DNA of 64,000 nt from Chryseobacterium sp. OSA05B (GTDB lineage Bacteria > Bacteroidota > Bacteroidia > Flavobacteriales > Weeksellaceae), in the NCBI RefSeq assembly GCF_019970065.1, contig NZ_JAHXYH010000001.1, positions 1 to 64,000 on the forward strand, in the 5' to 3' direction. A program made the position numbers and the translations under genes. The notes below the pieces were generated by a model. The model worked only from the letters and a program-made list of their open reading frames with translations, was not told the DNA's origin and made no database searches. Position 1 is the first letter of the stretch. Every line of letters starts with the position of its first letter. Below, in pieces: positions 1 through 8,800 of this stretch.

Positions 1-187
1 TTGCAAAATAATCTTCTACTTTGTATTTAAAATTCCCTTTATCATAGGAAATCAGCTTGTCAAGGGTCTCTTTGGTAGAGGGAAGCGTAGGGTCGCCCGG
101 CAGTTTAGCCGTTGAAGTTTGTGCATTTATCATCATTGCTGACAGTACGATCTGAGCCGCACCAAAAAATTTTGCATTTAGATTCAT
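1..187 (-). CDS. Secreted protein, N-terminal fragment (possible S9 family peptidase)
   Basis: The gene runs off the left edge, so only the first 62 codons are visible. They begin at an ATG read from 187 down. The N-terminus has a short basic stretch, a hydrophobic core and an A-Q junction (INAQ) near residue 22, as in Bacteroidota type I signal peptides. The mature start contains LPGDPTLPSTKE and KVEDYF. This resembles the start of secreted prolyl-oligopeptidase-type (S9) peptidases of Chryseobacterium, but that rests on recollection. No catalytic residues are in view, so the family call is tentative while the secreted CDS call is firm. Confidence 0.5.
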   Translation of the reverse strand, partial: MNLNAKFFGAAQIVLSAMMINAQTSTAKLPGDPTLPSTKETLDKLISYDKGNFKYKVEDYFA

Positions 188-370
188 AACTTATGTTTTT
201 AAGATTAAACGGTATAAAGTAAGATTTTAAAAATAGTAAATATCTTTGCTTAATATGACGCACTTAATCTCAATATGTTACACAAATCACAATTAATTCA
301 TTAAAAAAATATATTTATAGAAAATAATTAAGCATTAAAATGGTATTCATGTTTTTTTTCCTAGTAATCA

Positions 371-829
371 TTAACTTAAATAAATTCCAAAATAGTATGT
401 CCAGGCTATTAAAATAAGCTGCATCGGAATTCGCTCCTTATAAAGATAATTCATACCGGGACCAGTATAGTCTGCTTTGAAAATATTAATGTTTTTCTTT
501 GAAGAATTGATGTTGGCCATAAAAACCAGAACATAAAAAATAATCAGCAGTATTGCAGTCAGTTCACGTACAGATGGGATCATCAATCCTATTCCGGCTG
601 CAATTTCAAGAATTCCTGTGAAATAGACCCAGAACATTTTACCGGGAACCAATTCAGGAATCATCATCGCCATTCCTTTCTGAAATTTAAAGTGGGAAAA
701 CCCTGTGAATATAATGAATACAGCCATTCCCAGATTTCCTGAGAATAAAAAATCAGGCTTTCCCTGAAGGGCGAATGTAGCCACCAGAGCGAGAAGAAAT
801 GTTCCGAAAAGAATGCTTAATAATTTCAT
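371..829 (-). CDS. DoxX-like membrane protein
   Basis: This 152-residue protein has four hydrophobic segments and the DoxX family pattern: an N-terminal helix, a helix with FTGFSHF, a helix with GILEIAAGIGLM, and a C-terminal helix. DoxX-like proteins are small inner-membrane proteins often linked to redox or thiol stress; the exact role here is unknown. It starts at an ATG ending at 829 and is followed on the minus strand by the peptidase gene. A second, shorter DoxX-like protein lies at 21923-22315. Confidence 0.75.
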   Translation of the reverse strand: MKLLSILFGTFLLALVATFALQGKPDFLFSGNLGMAVFIIFTGFSHFKFQKGMAMMIPELVPGKMFWVYFTGILEIAAGIGLMIPSVRELTAILLIIFYVLVFMANINSSKKNINIFKADYTGPGMNYLYKERIPMQLILIAWTYYFGIYLS

Positions 830-942
830 AGGGTTGTTTATTATAACGGATTAGAAAGATACTGCATCTTCTCTTGATATCAATAAAAACCTTATAGATT
901 TCATATATCTATAAGGTTAGTTTTTATTAAAGCAAGTACGGA

Positions 943-1386
943 TTATTTATTTTCGGCAAGGTTTTTCACCACTTCCAGGCCTTTTGTAAACCCCATATCC
1001 AGATGCTCTTTCCATTCTTTATCTACCTGTACCTCAGCGTGAAGCTTGGTTTTACCTTCCAGATCAATGAGGATATATTTTTCAAAAGCACCGCTCCATT
1101 CCATTACTTCTTTGCTGTGTATATCTTCATTCCCTTCTTTGTCTACCATTCCCAGATGTTTAAAAATGATCTGATTGGGTTTATCCAGACTGTCAATAGT
1201 GGATACCATCCCTGCGCCTTCAGCATTCACAAAATAAGTTTTTCCTCCAACGGTCCAGTCGGATTTCATGACAGATCCAGGACCAAAAAACTGAGTCCAT
1301 TCGGTATAGGTTTCAGGAGTCCACAGAACGTCCCATACTTTCTGTGATGGGGCGTTGATAACGATTTCATAAGATAAGGTTTCCAT
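943..1386 (-). CDS. SRPBCC/AHSA1 domain protein
   Basis: A 147-residue single-domain protein of the START/Bet v 1-like superfamily (AHSA1 branch). It opens with the family pattern I-NAPSQKVWDVLWTPE, followed by YTEWTQFF and a long C-terminal helix (GFTKGLEVVKNLAE). Such domains form a hydrophobic cavity and are linked to small-molecule binding or Hsp90-like activation; no ligand can be named. It lies 35 bp downstream of a close relative at 1422-1850 on the same strand, which suggests duplication and cotranscription. Confidence 0.8.
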   Translation of the reverse strand: METLSYEIVINAPSQKVWDVLWTPETYTEWTQFFGPGSVMKSDWTVGGKTYFVNAEGAGMVSTIDSLDKPNQIIFKHLGMVDKEGNEDIHSKEVMEWSGAFEKYILIDLEGKTKLHAEVQVDKEWKEHLDMGFTKGLEVVKNLAENK

Positions 1387-1421
1387 ATTTTAAGTTTTTG
1401 TAATTTTTATATTGTGTGGTT

Positions 1422-1850
1422 TTACAGCTGGTTTTCTGAAAGATTTTTCACAATTCCCAAAGCGACCGGGAATTTCTCTTCAAAAAACGTTTTAAACTCT
1501 TCAGGAGTCTGAATTTCAATTTTCAAGATGGTGCCCGTTTCAGTTTCTTCCAAAATATAAGCTTCTGTAGCTTCGCCCCAATCCTGAGGTGTTTCTACAC
1601 CATCATAAATTTCTCCAAGATGCAGGAGCTTCAATTCTTTATGGGAGATATTTTTTTCAACACGGCTGTACATTCCGTTATTATTGGGATCGAAAAACTT
1701 CATGATGCTTCCCTCTTCAAATGTTCCCTGATAAAAAGAACCTTCCGTAAAAGCTGTTGTCCACTGTCTGTAGGTAATATCACTCCAGAGTACATCCCAT
1801 ACTCTTTCAGTAGGTGCATCAATCTGGATTTCAAAAAATATTTTTTGCAT
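1422..1850 (-). CDS. SRPBCC/AHSA1 domain protein
   Basis: A 142-residue relative of the downstream gene. Both share the opening IxAPTERVWDVLW, a WTTAF/WTQFF segment, and the ending VKNLSEN/VKNLAEN. The fold is the START-like hydrophobic pocket and the ligand is unknown. It starts at an ATG ending at 1850. The upstream spacer toward the SDR gene consists largely of 7-bp repeats (1902-2062). Confidence 0.8.
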   Translation of the reverse strand: MQKIFFEIQIDAPTERVWDVLWSDITYRQWTTAFTEGSFYQGTFEEGSIMKFFDPNNNGMYSRVEKNISHKELKLLHLGEIYDGVETPQDWGEATEAYILEETETGTILKIEIQTPEEFKTFFEEKFPVALGIVKNLSENQL

Positions 1851-1901
1851 TGTTTTTTATTTAGGTGTTAGATGTTAATAACGGGGATAGAGCCAGGAAT
1901 C

Positions 1902-1984
1902 AAGATGCTAGATATCAGACATCAGATTTCAGATACCAGATGCCAGATGCCAGATGCCAGATGCCAGATGCCAGATGCCAGATG
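1902..1984. repeat. Heptanucleotide tandem repeat, unit CAGATGC
   Basis: Seven perfect 7-bp units (CCAGATG register 1936-1984) are preceded by decaying units in the same register: AAGATGC, TAGATAT, CAGACAT, CAGATTT and CAGATAC from 1902. The gradient from degenerate to perfect suggests repeated slippage expansion at one end. It lies between the SRPBCC gene and the SDR gene. Confidence 0.95.
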
Positions 1985-2020
1985 CCAAAAATACTATTAC
2001 TGATCGTTATAACCTCCAGT

Positions 2021-2062
2021 TTCTAGCTTCTAATCTCTAGCCTCTAACTTCTGATTCTCACC
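2021..2062. repeat. Degenerate heptad tract, unit TTCTAGC
   Basis: Six consecutive 7-mers (TTCTAGC, TTCTAAT, CTCTAGC, CTCTAAC, TTCTGAT, TCTCACC) form a degenerate 7-bp periodic tract just after the CAGATGC array. The final unit covers the SDR stop codon (TGA on the minus strand, 2058-2060). Confidence 0.7.
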
Positions 2063-2891
2063 CTCCAACGAAATCTCCCCCATTGACATGAATCACTTCT
2101 CCTGTAATGTAATCCGCGTCTCTGGAGGCGAGAAAAACATATGCCGGAGCGACTTCTGAAGGCTGTCCCGCACGTTTCAGGGGTGTATCTTTTCCAAATG
2201 TTGAAAGATCATTGAAAGCTTCTTTTACCAATGGCGTCCATATAGGTCCCGGAGCAACTCCGTTGACTAGTATTTTCTTTTCAGCAAGATTGGTTGACAG
2301 CGAGCGTATAAAGGATAAAATAGCTCCTTTGGTTGCCGCATAATCAATCAGATGATCACTTCCCCGATAGGCTGTAACCGATGTCGTACAGATTATCCGG
2401 CCTCCTTCTCCCATCAAAGGCAGAAAATTTCTTGTGAAAGAAATCATCGAGATGATATTGGTAGTAAAAGTTACGTTAATCTGCTCATCAGTGATCTTTT
2501 CAAGGCTGTTCTTTGAAGTATGGATTCCGGCATTATTGACCAGAATATCCAGATTCTTCCAGTCTTTTTTTATTTTTTCAAAACATCTTGTTCTGAACGT
2601 TTTTTTGGTGAGATCCCCTTTAATCAGAATACATTTTTGGCCTTCTTTCTCTACCAGTCTTTTTGTTTCCTTAGCATCCTTGTCGCTTTCTTTATAAATG
2701 ACTGCGATATCTGCTCCTTCTCTTGCAAAATGAACGGCTACTGCCTGCCCTATTCCGCTGTCTCCACCTGAGATGACCGCCTTTTTCCCTTTAAGTTTCC
2801 GGCTGCCCTGATAATCGCTACGGATGATCTCGGGAAAGAGTCCGTCTTTAGGAACTTTTGATTTGGATTGTGACTTGTTCTGTGTTTTCAT
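2058..2891 (-). CDS. SDR family NAD(P)-dependent oxidoreductase
   Basis: A 277-residue classical-type short-chain dehydrogenase of the YghA/glucose-1-dehydrogenase-like group with a charged N-terminal extension. Visible motifs are the nucleotide-binding SGGDSGIG (about residues 41-48), NNAG (about 119), catalytic Ser171, and Tyr184 with Lys188 in YAATK. The C-terminus HVNGGDFVGG is typical. The substrate cannot be read. I start at the ATG ending at 2891 (MKTQ); an in-frame TTG two codons upstream is less likely. Confidence 0.85.
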   Translation of the reverse strand: MKTQNKSQSKSKVPKDGLFPEIIRSDYQGSRKLKGKKAVISGGDSGIGQAVAVHFAREGADIAVIYKESDKDAKETKRLVEKEGQKCILIKGDLTKKTFRTRCFEKIKKDWKNLDILVNNAGIHTSKNSLEKITDEQINVTFTTNIISMISFTRNFLPLMGEGGRIICTTSVTAYRGSDHLIDYAATKGAILSFIRSLSTNLAEKKILVNGVAPGPIWTPLVKEAFNDLSTFGKDTPLKRAGQPSEVAPAYVFLASRDADYITGEVIHVNGGDFVGG

Positions 2892-3000
2892 AAGCAAATC
2901 TTTATCTAAACTCCATCAAACAGCAAGCCGAAAACTAAAATCTAAAATAGTAAAACCGCTGAAAAACGAATTTTCGTTTCATCATTCAACCCTTTTATCA

Positions 3001-3867
3001 TTAAGAATTATAAGCTTCTTCCAGGTCTTTTACAACGATTTTCTGCATTTTCATCATCGCCTGAACTACTTTTTGAGCTTTTGACTGATCGGAATCGTTC
3101 ATGAGTTCAATGAGTCTTTTCGGAACAATCTGCCAGCTCAATCCATATCTGTCTTTCAGCCACCCGCACATACTTTCTCTTCCACCTTCTGAAATAAGCG
3201 TATTCCAAAGGTGATCGGTCTCCTTCTGATCATCGGTCATGATAACGATAGAAATTCCTTCATTAAAATCAAATTGATGATCATAAGAATTATCCATGCA
3301 GAAAAAGCTGTAGCCGTCGATCGTAAATTGGGCATGCTGTATGTTTTCGGCAGGTTCTGTGATAGGATGCCCTTCTCCTCCGTCACCATATTTCAAGATG
3401 TTTCCAATGCTTGAATTCGGAAAAGTTTTGGTATAAAACTCCATGGCTTCTAAGGCTTTTCCATTGTTCTGATGGATAAACATCATGGTTGGAACTATTT
3501 TCTGTGATTCCCGTTTATCTCCCAAAAACAGCTGCCATGTTACGCCGTATTTATCCTGTACCCAGCCATATTTTTTGCTCCAGGAATAGGAATCCAGAGC
3601 CATAAGAGCCATTCCTCCTTCCATAAGCTGATCCCAGTATTTCTGAACCTCATCTTCCGTTTCGCAGATGATCATAAAGGAAACTGAAGGATTCTTTGTA
3701 AAATGAGGACCGCCGTTCAGAAGCATCAGTTTTTGTCCGAACAGATCAATATTCATGACCACGGGAGTATCTGCAGTGATCTTTCCGTCAAACACCTGAC
3801 AATAGAATTCTGCCGCCTCTTTCGATTCCTCATCAAACCAGAGGCATGGGAAAATATCGTTATTCAT
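3001..3867 (-). CDS. Two-domain VOC/PhnB-like protein
   Basis: A 288-residue protein made of two similar PhnB-type vicinal-oxygen-chelate domains. The first (about residues 1-130) carries PCLWFDEESKEAAEFY and YGVTWQLF. The second (about 135-270) carries PTMMFI, AMEFYTKTFPNSSI and YGLSWQIV. A helical tail follows. Such proteins are often annotated as 3-demethylubiquinone methyltransferases, which is misleading. A metal-dependent small-molecule function is likely but unspecified. It starts at an ATG ending at 3867 and belongs to a run of VOC, SRPBCC and DinB genes. Confidence 0.8.
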   Translation of the reverse strand: MNNDIFPCLWFDEESKEAAEFYCQVFDGKITADTPVVMNIDLFGQKLMLLNGGPHFTKNPSVSFMIICETEDEVQKYWDQLMEGGMALMALDSYSWSKKYGWVQDKYGVTWQLFLGDKRESQKIVPTMMFIHQNNGKALEAMEFYTKTFPNSSIGNILKYGDGGEGHPITEPAENIQHAQFTIDGYSFFCMDNSYDHQFDFNEGISIVIMTDDQKETDHLWNTLISEGGRESMCGWLKDRYGLSWQIVPKRLIELMNDSDQSKAQKVVQAMMKMQKIVVKDLEEAYNS

Positions 3868-3950
3868 CGTATTAAATTTAAGAGTTGAAATATATAGTTT
3901 TATCAGCCATTACCAGCTGAAAGAGCCCACAATAACGGAAGTTTCCGGTA

Positions 3951-4217
3951 TTACGGGTATGAGTTTTTGAAAGAAACCTGATGCTCTTTCATATGGTTTT
4001 TAAGTTTCTCCATGACATTCTTGCCGAAACCATGAAGCTGCATGATCTCTTCTTCAGAATAGTCCGACAGCTTTTCAAGAGAGTCTATTTTCTCTCTTTC
4101 CAAAGACCTTCTCGCCGGTATTGCAATAACGCCGTTCAGGAAATTATTACTTTTAGCAAAATGATTAACAGCGCAAACAGAGCTTAAACATTTTGCCATT
4201 ATCAAGAGATTGATCAT
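3951..4217 (-). CDS. Helix-hairpin-helix (RNA polymerase alpha CTD-like) small protein
   Basis: The conserved part is IPARRSLEREKIDSLEKLS followed by EEEIMQLHGFGKNVMEKL, which matches small helix-hairpin-helix proteins related to the RNA polymerase alpha C-terminal domain. A DNA-contacting role is plausible. The first ~28 residues are not family-like, and no good internal ATG lies just before the conserved part. The start (ATG ending at 4217, or the internal ATG ending at 4199) is therefore uncertain. Confidence 0.6.
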   Translation of the reverse strand: MINLLIMAKCLSSVCAVNHFAKSNNFLNGVIAIPARRSLEREKIDSLEKLSDYSEEEIMQLHGFGKNVMEKLKNHMKEHQVSFKNSYP

Positions 4218-4234
4218 GACTTAAAATGCGTATT

Positions 4235-4648
4235 TTAATGATTTTCAACATACTTGTGAAAATTATTGAGAATAGCATACCAGCCATCTCGCTGCATTTC
4301 CACAGAATTTTGTTTTTCAGGATCGAAAATCTGAATAACCTTTGTGGTATTTTCGTCTATCTTGTCAAACAGGACTTCTACTTTTCTTCCGTCCTCCAGA
4401 TGGTATTTAATAACCGCATTCGGAATCACCTCATCATAAATTCCTTCAAAATCGAAACCGAAGCTTTTATCTTTCGCCTCCATTCTTGCTTTAATTTTTC
4501 CTCCCACTCTTAAATCATTTTCTGCACTTGGACATTCCCAGGTTTCATGGGCAAAATTCCATTTCGTGATGTGTTTCGGTTCGTTAAAATAATTCCAAAC
4601 CTTTTCTACAGGGGCCAAAATCGTGATATCTATCTTAATAGGATCCAT
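4235..4648 (-). CDS. SRPBCC family protein
   Basis: A 137-residue START/AHSA1-like protein with the opening ITILAPVEKVWNYFNEPKH and the ending QRDGWYAILNNFHKYVE, both typical of the branch that includes activator of Hsp90 homologues. The sequence WNFAHETWECPSAENDLRVGG is a common pattern in this subgroup. It starts at an ATG ending at 4648. The ligand is unknown. Neighbours on both sides are small proteins on the same strand. Confidence 0.8.
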   Translation of the reverse strand: MDPIKIDITILAPVEKVWNYFNEPKHITKWNFAHETWECPSAENDLRVGGKIKARMEAKDKSFGFDFEGIYDEVIPNAVIKYHLEDGRKVEVLFDKIDENTTKVIQIFDPEKQNSVEMQRDGWYAILNNFHKYVENH

Positions 4649-4723
4649 AAATCTACTTTTTAATGTTGAAATAAAAAGGCAGTCCGGGTGAACTGCCCTC
4701 CATAAATTGAGTTAAATATAAGA

Positions 4724-5155
4724 CTATTTTGCAGATTGTTCATTATAGTTCACCATCCAATGAACACCATATTTGTCCTGAAAACTTCCGAAATAATCTC
4801 CCCAAAACTGGTCTTCAATGGGCATTTCTACATTTCCGCCTTCAGAAAGTCCTTTGAAAAGTCTGTCTGCTTCGTCTTTTGATTCCGGAAAAATTGAAAC
4901 GTAATTATTATTTCCTACGTTAAGGGTCTGTCCGAAGCTTGGAACAATATCCGAAGCCATCAGAAGATCTTGCCCGATCGGAAGCGCTATGTGCATGACC
5001 CTGTTTTTTTCTTCTTCTGATAAATTTTCAGTTCCGGGAGCGTTTCCCATTTTGTGGATTTCGCCAAAGAATTCTCCTCCGAAAACAGATTTGTAAAAAT
5101 TGAAAGCTTCTTCTGCTTTCCCGTCAAAATTTAGGTATGGATTTAATTTAGCCAT
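4724..5155 (-). CDS. PhnB-like VOC protein
   Basis: A 143-residue single PhnB-type VOC domain with NPYLNFDGKAEEAFNFYKSVFGGEF at the N-terminus (only parts are diagnostic), HIALPIG in the middle and DYFGSFQDKYGVHWMVN near the end. It resembles one half of the 3001-3867 protein. It starts at an ATG ending at 5155. The chemistry is unknown. It is the most conserved-looking VOC member of this gene run. Confidence 0.85.
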   Translation of the reverse strand: MAKLNPYLNFDGKAEEAFNFYKSVFGGEFFGEIHKMGNAPGTENLSEEEKNRVMHIALPIGQDLLMASDIVPSFGQTLNVGNNNYVSIFPESKDEADRLFKGLSEGGNVEMPIEDQFWGDYFGSFQDKYGVHWMVNYNEQSAK

Positions 5156-5224
5156 GATTTCTTGTTTTTAAATGTTATTATTAATTAATGATTTGTTTTA
5201 AACGCTATAAAGCACGAGGTAAGA

Positions 5225-6001
5225 TTAATGGGTTAAAAACTTCACCACCTCGCCTACGGTGAAGTTTATTAAATGATCATCCGTATTTCCTTCGAAATTG
5301 GCCATCATGTAGGAACCATGCGTTGCGGGCAGGATCATCAGTTGAGAATCCGGGATCAGTCGCCACATTTCCACCACATGTTCCGGTTTCATAACATCTT
5401 GGTCCCCGCTGATGAATAATGCGGGAGCATCTATGGATGTTAAAATGCTCTCATCCCAGTCTTCAAAAGTCTGCATCCTTTTGCTGTCTTTGTCGAACAG
5501 GTTTTCCAATTTTGAAAAATCCGGATTCAGATTTAGAAAATTAATTTTAAGAGGTTCCGGCATTGACTCCAGTGTGGCTTCTGCCATACTTTCGAAAAAG
5601 CCGTCCATCATTCCGTTTCTTTTATAAAATGCAGAAGCGACAATCAGCTTTTCAACGATTTCAGAGTAAAGATGAGCAACCTGCATCACTGTATTCCCGC
5701 CGTTGCTGAAGCCCCAGAAAAAAGCTTTTTCTACATGGATCTCCCTTAAAAGAGCAGCGATATCATGAGCATCTTGTTCAAAGGTTTCAGGAATATCGCG
5801 GTGATCAGTCATTCCATGGTTTTGAAGATCTATTCCTATCAACTGGAACTGATTTTCAAGCCTGGAGATCACTTCTTTAAAATCAAACAGAATTGAGGAG
5901 CCTCCACCATGAATCAGCACCAGAGGTTTTCCGGAACCGTAGATCTCATAGTACATACGGATCCCGTTGACCTGTTTGTAGCCTTTTTCTTTGGGTTCCA
6001 T
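5225..6001 (-). CDS. Alpha/beta hydrolase
   Basis: A 258-residue alpha/beta-hydrolase-fold enzyme. The oxyanion region HGGGSS is at about residue 31, the nucleophile elbow GFSNGG places the catalytic Ser at 99, the acid is in SGDQD (Asp200/202), and the His is in ATHGS (His228). All members of the triad are present. The substrate is not predictable. Its ATG (ending at 6001) lies 3 nt after the stop codon of the upstream DinB gene, so the two are very likely cotranscribed. Confidence 0.85.
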   Translation of the reverse strand: MEPKEKGYKQVNGIRMYYEIYGSGKPLVLIHGGGSSILFDFKEVISRLENQFQLIGIDLQNHGMTDHRDIPETFEQDAHDIAALLREIHVEKAFFWGFSNGGNTVMQVAHLYSEIVEKLIVASAFYKRNGMMDGFFESMAEATLESMPEPLKINFLNLNPDFSKLENLFDKDSKRMQTFEDWDESILTSIDAPALFISGDQDVMKPEHVVEMWRLIPDSQLMILPATHGSYMMANFEGNTDDHLINFTVGEVVKFLTH

Positions 6002-6004
6002 TGA

Positions 6005-6529
6005 TTAGTATTTTATATTCTCATCCACATCATAGGTCATTCCCGGATAGCCAAGGATCTTTCTCATCAGGCCGATCTGTCCGCATAAATAGTCTTCCCG
6101 GCCGATGCACATTCCTGCGAAATTGAGTTTGGTTTCACGGATAAAAGGGATATTCATTCCCATCTCAAAAATTTCATCCAGTTCTTCATCTGTCACTTCT
6201 AAAAGCTTTTGGAATATCTTTGGCGAAATATCATGGAAATTTTTCTCAAGTTCGTCTAAAGTCGGGTATTTATTACTCTCATCTAGAGCTTTCCCCTGAA
6301 AAAAAAGATCACTATACGGATCTTCATCCCTGAGGCCTAAAACCCATCCCAGGCTGTAGCGCATGTTCACAAAGTTTCCTGCCATCCAGACAATATGGTT
6401 GGTTTTTCCTTCAATTCTTTTTAATCCGTCTTCTTCCGAAATACCGTCCAAAACATTGAGAAAGCTTTGGGTATGCATTCGGTAGGCCGGAATAATGATT
6501 TCCATTTTTTTTGATTTTGGTGTGTCCAT
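6005..6529 (-). CDS. DinB-like family protein
   Basis: A 174-residue four-helix-bundle protein of the DinB/YfiT superfamily. Recognisable parts are IVWMAGNFVNMRYSLGWVLG in the first half and YLCGQIGLMRKILGYPG at the C-terminus, where other members carry metal-binding His. The usual His residues are largely absent, so metal binding is doubtful. Some relatives act as metal-dependent thiol transferases, but this is not shown here. It is followed 3 nt later by the alpha/beta hydrolase. Confidence 0.7.
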   Translation of the reverse strand: MDTPKSKKMEIIIPAYRMHTQSFLNVLDGISEEDGLKRIEGKTNHIVWMAGNFVNMRYSLGWVLGLRDEDPYSDLFFQGKALDESNKYPTLDELEKNFHDISPKIFQKLLEVTDEELDEIFEMGMNIPFIRETKLNFAGMCIGREDYLCGQIGLMRKILGYPGMTYDVDENIKY

Positions 6530-6549
6530 TTTCTTGATTTTTAGTTGTT

Positions 6550-6993
6550 TTAAAAATGATATCTTTCTGCATAAGGAACATGAAGTCCCTCTTCTACAAA
6601 TTTTCTCAAAATCCTTAAGTAGGTTGCCCAGCAGAATGAGCTTTGACGGAAATGTTCATGGGTATCTTTCCACCCGGTATGGTAAAAACTGATTCTGGTG
6701 CCGTTTCCCGTTTCTGTTAAAACAAACCCAACGCTGGTTCCTATCCAGTCCTGGTCACCTTCTGTTATTAAAAATTCAATTTCATTAGGAGGACTGAACT
6801 TTGAGACTTTTCCCTGTAAGATGTCTGTTTCAGAAAACTCGAAAGTATATTCCGCATCGGGTTCAGGATTGCCCTGGCAATAATGAGTCCACCATTCATT
6901 GAGAAATTCGGGAACGGAAACCATCCGGAATACATTTTCCAGTGTTGCGTCTACTTCCAGATTGTGAAAGATTGAAAAGGAATTTTCCATCAT
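6550..6993 (-). CDS. SRPBCC family protein
   Basis: A 147-residue START-like protein. It opens with LEVDATLENVFRMVSVPEFLNEWW and ends with CWATYLRILRKFVEEG, the pattern of AHSA1-type proteins. Two adjacent ATG codons (ending at 6993 and 6990) could both start it. It is the fourth SRPBCC gene in 7 kb and lies 20 bp upstream of the DinB gene. The ligand is unknown. Confidence 0.8.
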   Translation of the reverse strand: MMENSFSIFHNLEVDATLENVFRMVSVPEFLNEWWTHYCQGNPEPDAEYTFEFSETDILQGKVSKFSPPNEIEFLITEGDQDWIGTSVGFVLTETGNGTRISFYHTGWKDTHEHFRQSSFCWATYLRILRKFVEEGLHVPYAERYHF

Positions 6994-7016
6994 TATTTGT
7001 TTTGGAATTTGACGTA

Positions 7017-7478
7017 TTATTTTATCGCTCCTGGTTTTCCCAGGATTCTTCTCAGATAGCCCAATTGTCCGCCGTGATAGAGTTCATGAAGACAGAAAAT
7101 CGCAATATCATTGATTGTTTCAGGAGCAAAACTTTCCATGCTGATGAGTTTTGCTTCCAGCCTATCCTGAGATTGCTGCAGATAAGATTTCAGCTCCTCA
7201 AAGGTGACCAGCTCGTCTTTTCTTTCAAGCGGAATTGCACCTCTCTCATAGCATGAAAATTTTTCACCATCCCAGACTGATTCTTCTCCAAGAACATTTA
7301 AGAAGGCATTTCTGATGTAAATTAAATGTCCGAGGATCCAGTTCATACAATTGGCTTCACCATTCGGAAAAATCATGGATTCTTCCTGGGTAATGCCGTC
7401 GATATTCATTGAAATTACTTTGTAGTTGCTGAATACCTGCACTTTTACGATTTCAATGTCGTTTGATTGGGTTTCCAT
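7017..7478 (-). CDS. DinB superfamily protein
   Basis: A 153-residue DinB-like four-helix protein. The segment NWILGHLIYIRNAFL and the C-terminal LHELYHGGQLGYLRRILGKPG show the expected His residues (GHL, LHELYHG), which in the family bind a divalent metal. The open frame continues upstream to 7652 without family similarity and would overlap the VOC gene. I therefore start at the ATG ending at 7478 (METQSND). Confidence 0.8.
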   Translation of the reverse strand: METQSNDIEIVKVQVFSNYKVISMNIDGITQEESMIFPNGEANCMNWILGHLIYIRNAFLNVLGEESVWDGEKFSCYERGAIPLERKDELVTFEELKSYLQQSQDRLEAKLISMESFAPETINDIAIFCLHELYHGGQLGYLRRILGKPGAIK

Positions 7479-7524
7479 AGCTGTACGCTTTATTTTCTGC
7501 GGATTTTCCAGATTGTTGGAATTT

Positions 7525-7938
7525 TTAAAATTCAGTAGGCATTTGAGACATATCAGCAAATGTGATATTCCAGCCGTGTCCGTCCAGGTCCCAGAAAGAG
7601 TTCTGATACATCCATCCGTAATCCTGAGGTTCCTCATGTTGTGAAGCTCCATTCTGCAAAGCGGTATTCACCACCTGATCAACTTCTTCACGACTGCTAA
7701 GAGCAATGGCGACAAGAACCTGAGTGGTATCTCCTTTCGGAACGGGTCTTTCGGAAAAAGTCATGAAATATTCTTCGGTCAGGAACATGACGTAGATGCT
7801 GTCTTCCTTTATCACAACGCACGTCGCTTTGTCATCTGAAAATTGTTCATTGATTTCAAATCCGAGTTGGATCCAGAATGCTTTTGTTTTCTGAACATCT
7901 TTTACCGGAAGGTTAACATAAATTTGATTGGCTTTCAT
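7525..7938 (-). CDS. VOC family protein (glyoxalase-like)
   Basis: A 137-residue single VOC domain. The N-terminus IYVNLPVKDVQKTKAFW and the C-terminus FWDLDGHGWNITFADMS match the glyoxalase/bleomycin-resistance superfamily. It starts at an ATG ending at 7938. It lies between a DinB gene and a Crp/Fnr regulator gene, all on the minus strand. The reaction is not known. Confidence 0.8.
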   Translation of the reverse strand: MKANQIYVNLPVKDVQKTKAFWIQLGFEINEQFSDDKATCVVIKEDSIYVMFLTEEYFMTFSERPVPKGDTTQVLVAIALSSREEVDQVVNTALQNGASQHEEPQDYGWMYQNSFWDLDGHGWNITFADMSQMPTEF

Positions 7939-8016
7939 AATTGTAATTATTTGGTGTTAAACTATAAACCAAAATTACCAAGCCTTCATGAAAATCAACT
8001 TGCCATAGGACAAGAT

Positions 8017-8607
8017 TTAATTTTTCTTTGGATGAGAGACGATTTCCTTACGGATCCGGCTTAAAGAAGTGTCTGTAACGCCCAGATAGGACGCAATCTG
8101 CTTAAGCGGAGCAAACTGCACCACCTGTGATTTCTGTTCTAAAAGATTAAGGTAACGTCTGGTGGCAGACAGGGTAAACATTTCTACAGAACGCTGTTTA
8201 TACGCGAAAAGTTCTTTCGACATCCACGATCTTCCCCATTCTCTGAGGTTAGGTATTTTGTGAAAAAGTTCCTGAAAAGTGTCATAATCAAAACGCCAGC
8301 ATTCGCAGTCTGTGATACACACAATATTTTCCTGGGAAGGAATTCTCTGGAAAAGCGACAGCACTTCAATAATGATCTCGTTATCGGCAAAAAAATGAGT
8401 AGTTACTTCATTTCCGTTAAAATCGTTAACGTAGGAACGCGCCAGGCCTTTTTCAAGAATATAGTATTCATTGGCTGTTTTTCCTTCTTCCAGAATCATA
8501 TCTCCTTTTTGAAATGAGACTTTTTCGTGGGCCTGAAAAATTTCTTCAAGCTCTTCCTGAAAAAAGAACGGGAAATCATAACAGATTTCTAAGGCTTTGC
8601 TGGTCAT
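8017..8607 (-). CDS. Crp/Fnr family transcriptional regulator
   Basis: A 196-residue regulator with an N-terminal cyclic-nucleotide-binding-like beta-roll (about residues 15-120, with ILEEGKTANEYYILEKGLARSY) and a C-terminal helix-turn-helix (QIASYLGVTDTSLSRIRKEI, about 166-186). There are no Fnr-type cysteine clusters. It is encoded upstream of the VOC/DinB/SRPBCC run on the same strand and could control part of it, although 78 bp separate it from the next gene. The effector is unknown. Confidence 0.85.
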   Translation of the reverse strand: MTSKALEICYDFPFFFQEELEEIFQAHEKVSFQKGDMILEEGKTANEYYILEKGLARSYVNDFNGNEVTTHFFADNEIIIEVLSLFQRIPSQENIVCITDCECWRFDYDTFQELFHKIPNLREWGRSWMSKELFAYKQRSVEMFTLSATRRYLNLLEQKSQVVQFAPLKQIASYLGVTDTSLSRIRKEIVSHPKKN

Positions 8608-8800
8608 TGAATTGGTGCTTTTTTAAGGCTTTAAAAATATCATTTTTAATTGAATCCGGAATAAAAAAAATTAAACAGATTAATGAAGTACATAGAAAAA
8701 GCTTCATTTAACTGTATTATTACTAATTGTTTTTATTCTTTCTAAATAATTAAACAGATTTCTAATCACCTTCAAATCTTCGAAAAGTTTGTGCTTTACA

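Noticed and set aside
1936-1984. CRISPR array
   Set aside because: The repeat unit is 7 bp with no spacers and no cas genes nearby; it is a tandem repeat.
3001-5155. 3-demethylubiquinone methyltransferase genes
   Set aside because: PhnB-like proteins are often labelled this way, but the VOC fold shows no SAM site.
7479-7652. N-terminal extension of the DinB gene
   Set aside because: The extra residues have no family similarity and overlap the VOC gene; the ATG at 7478 fits.
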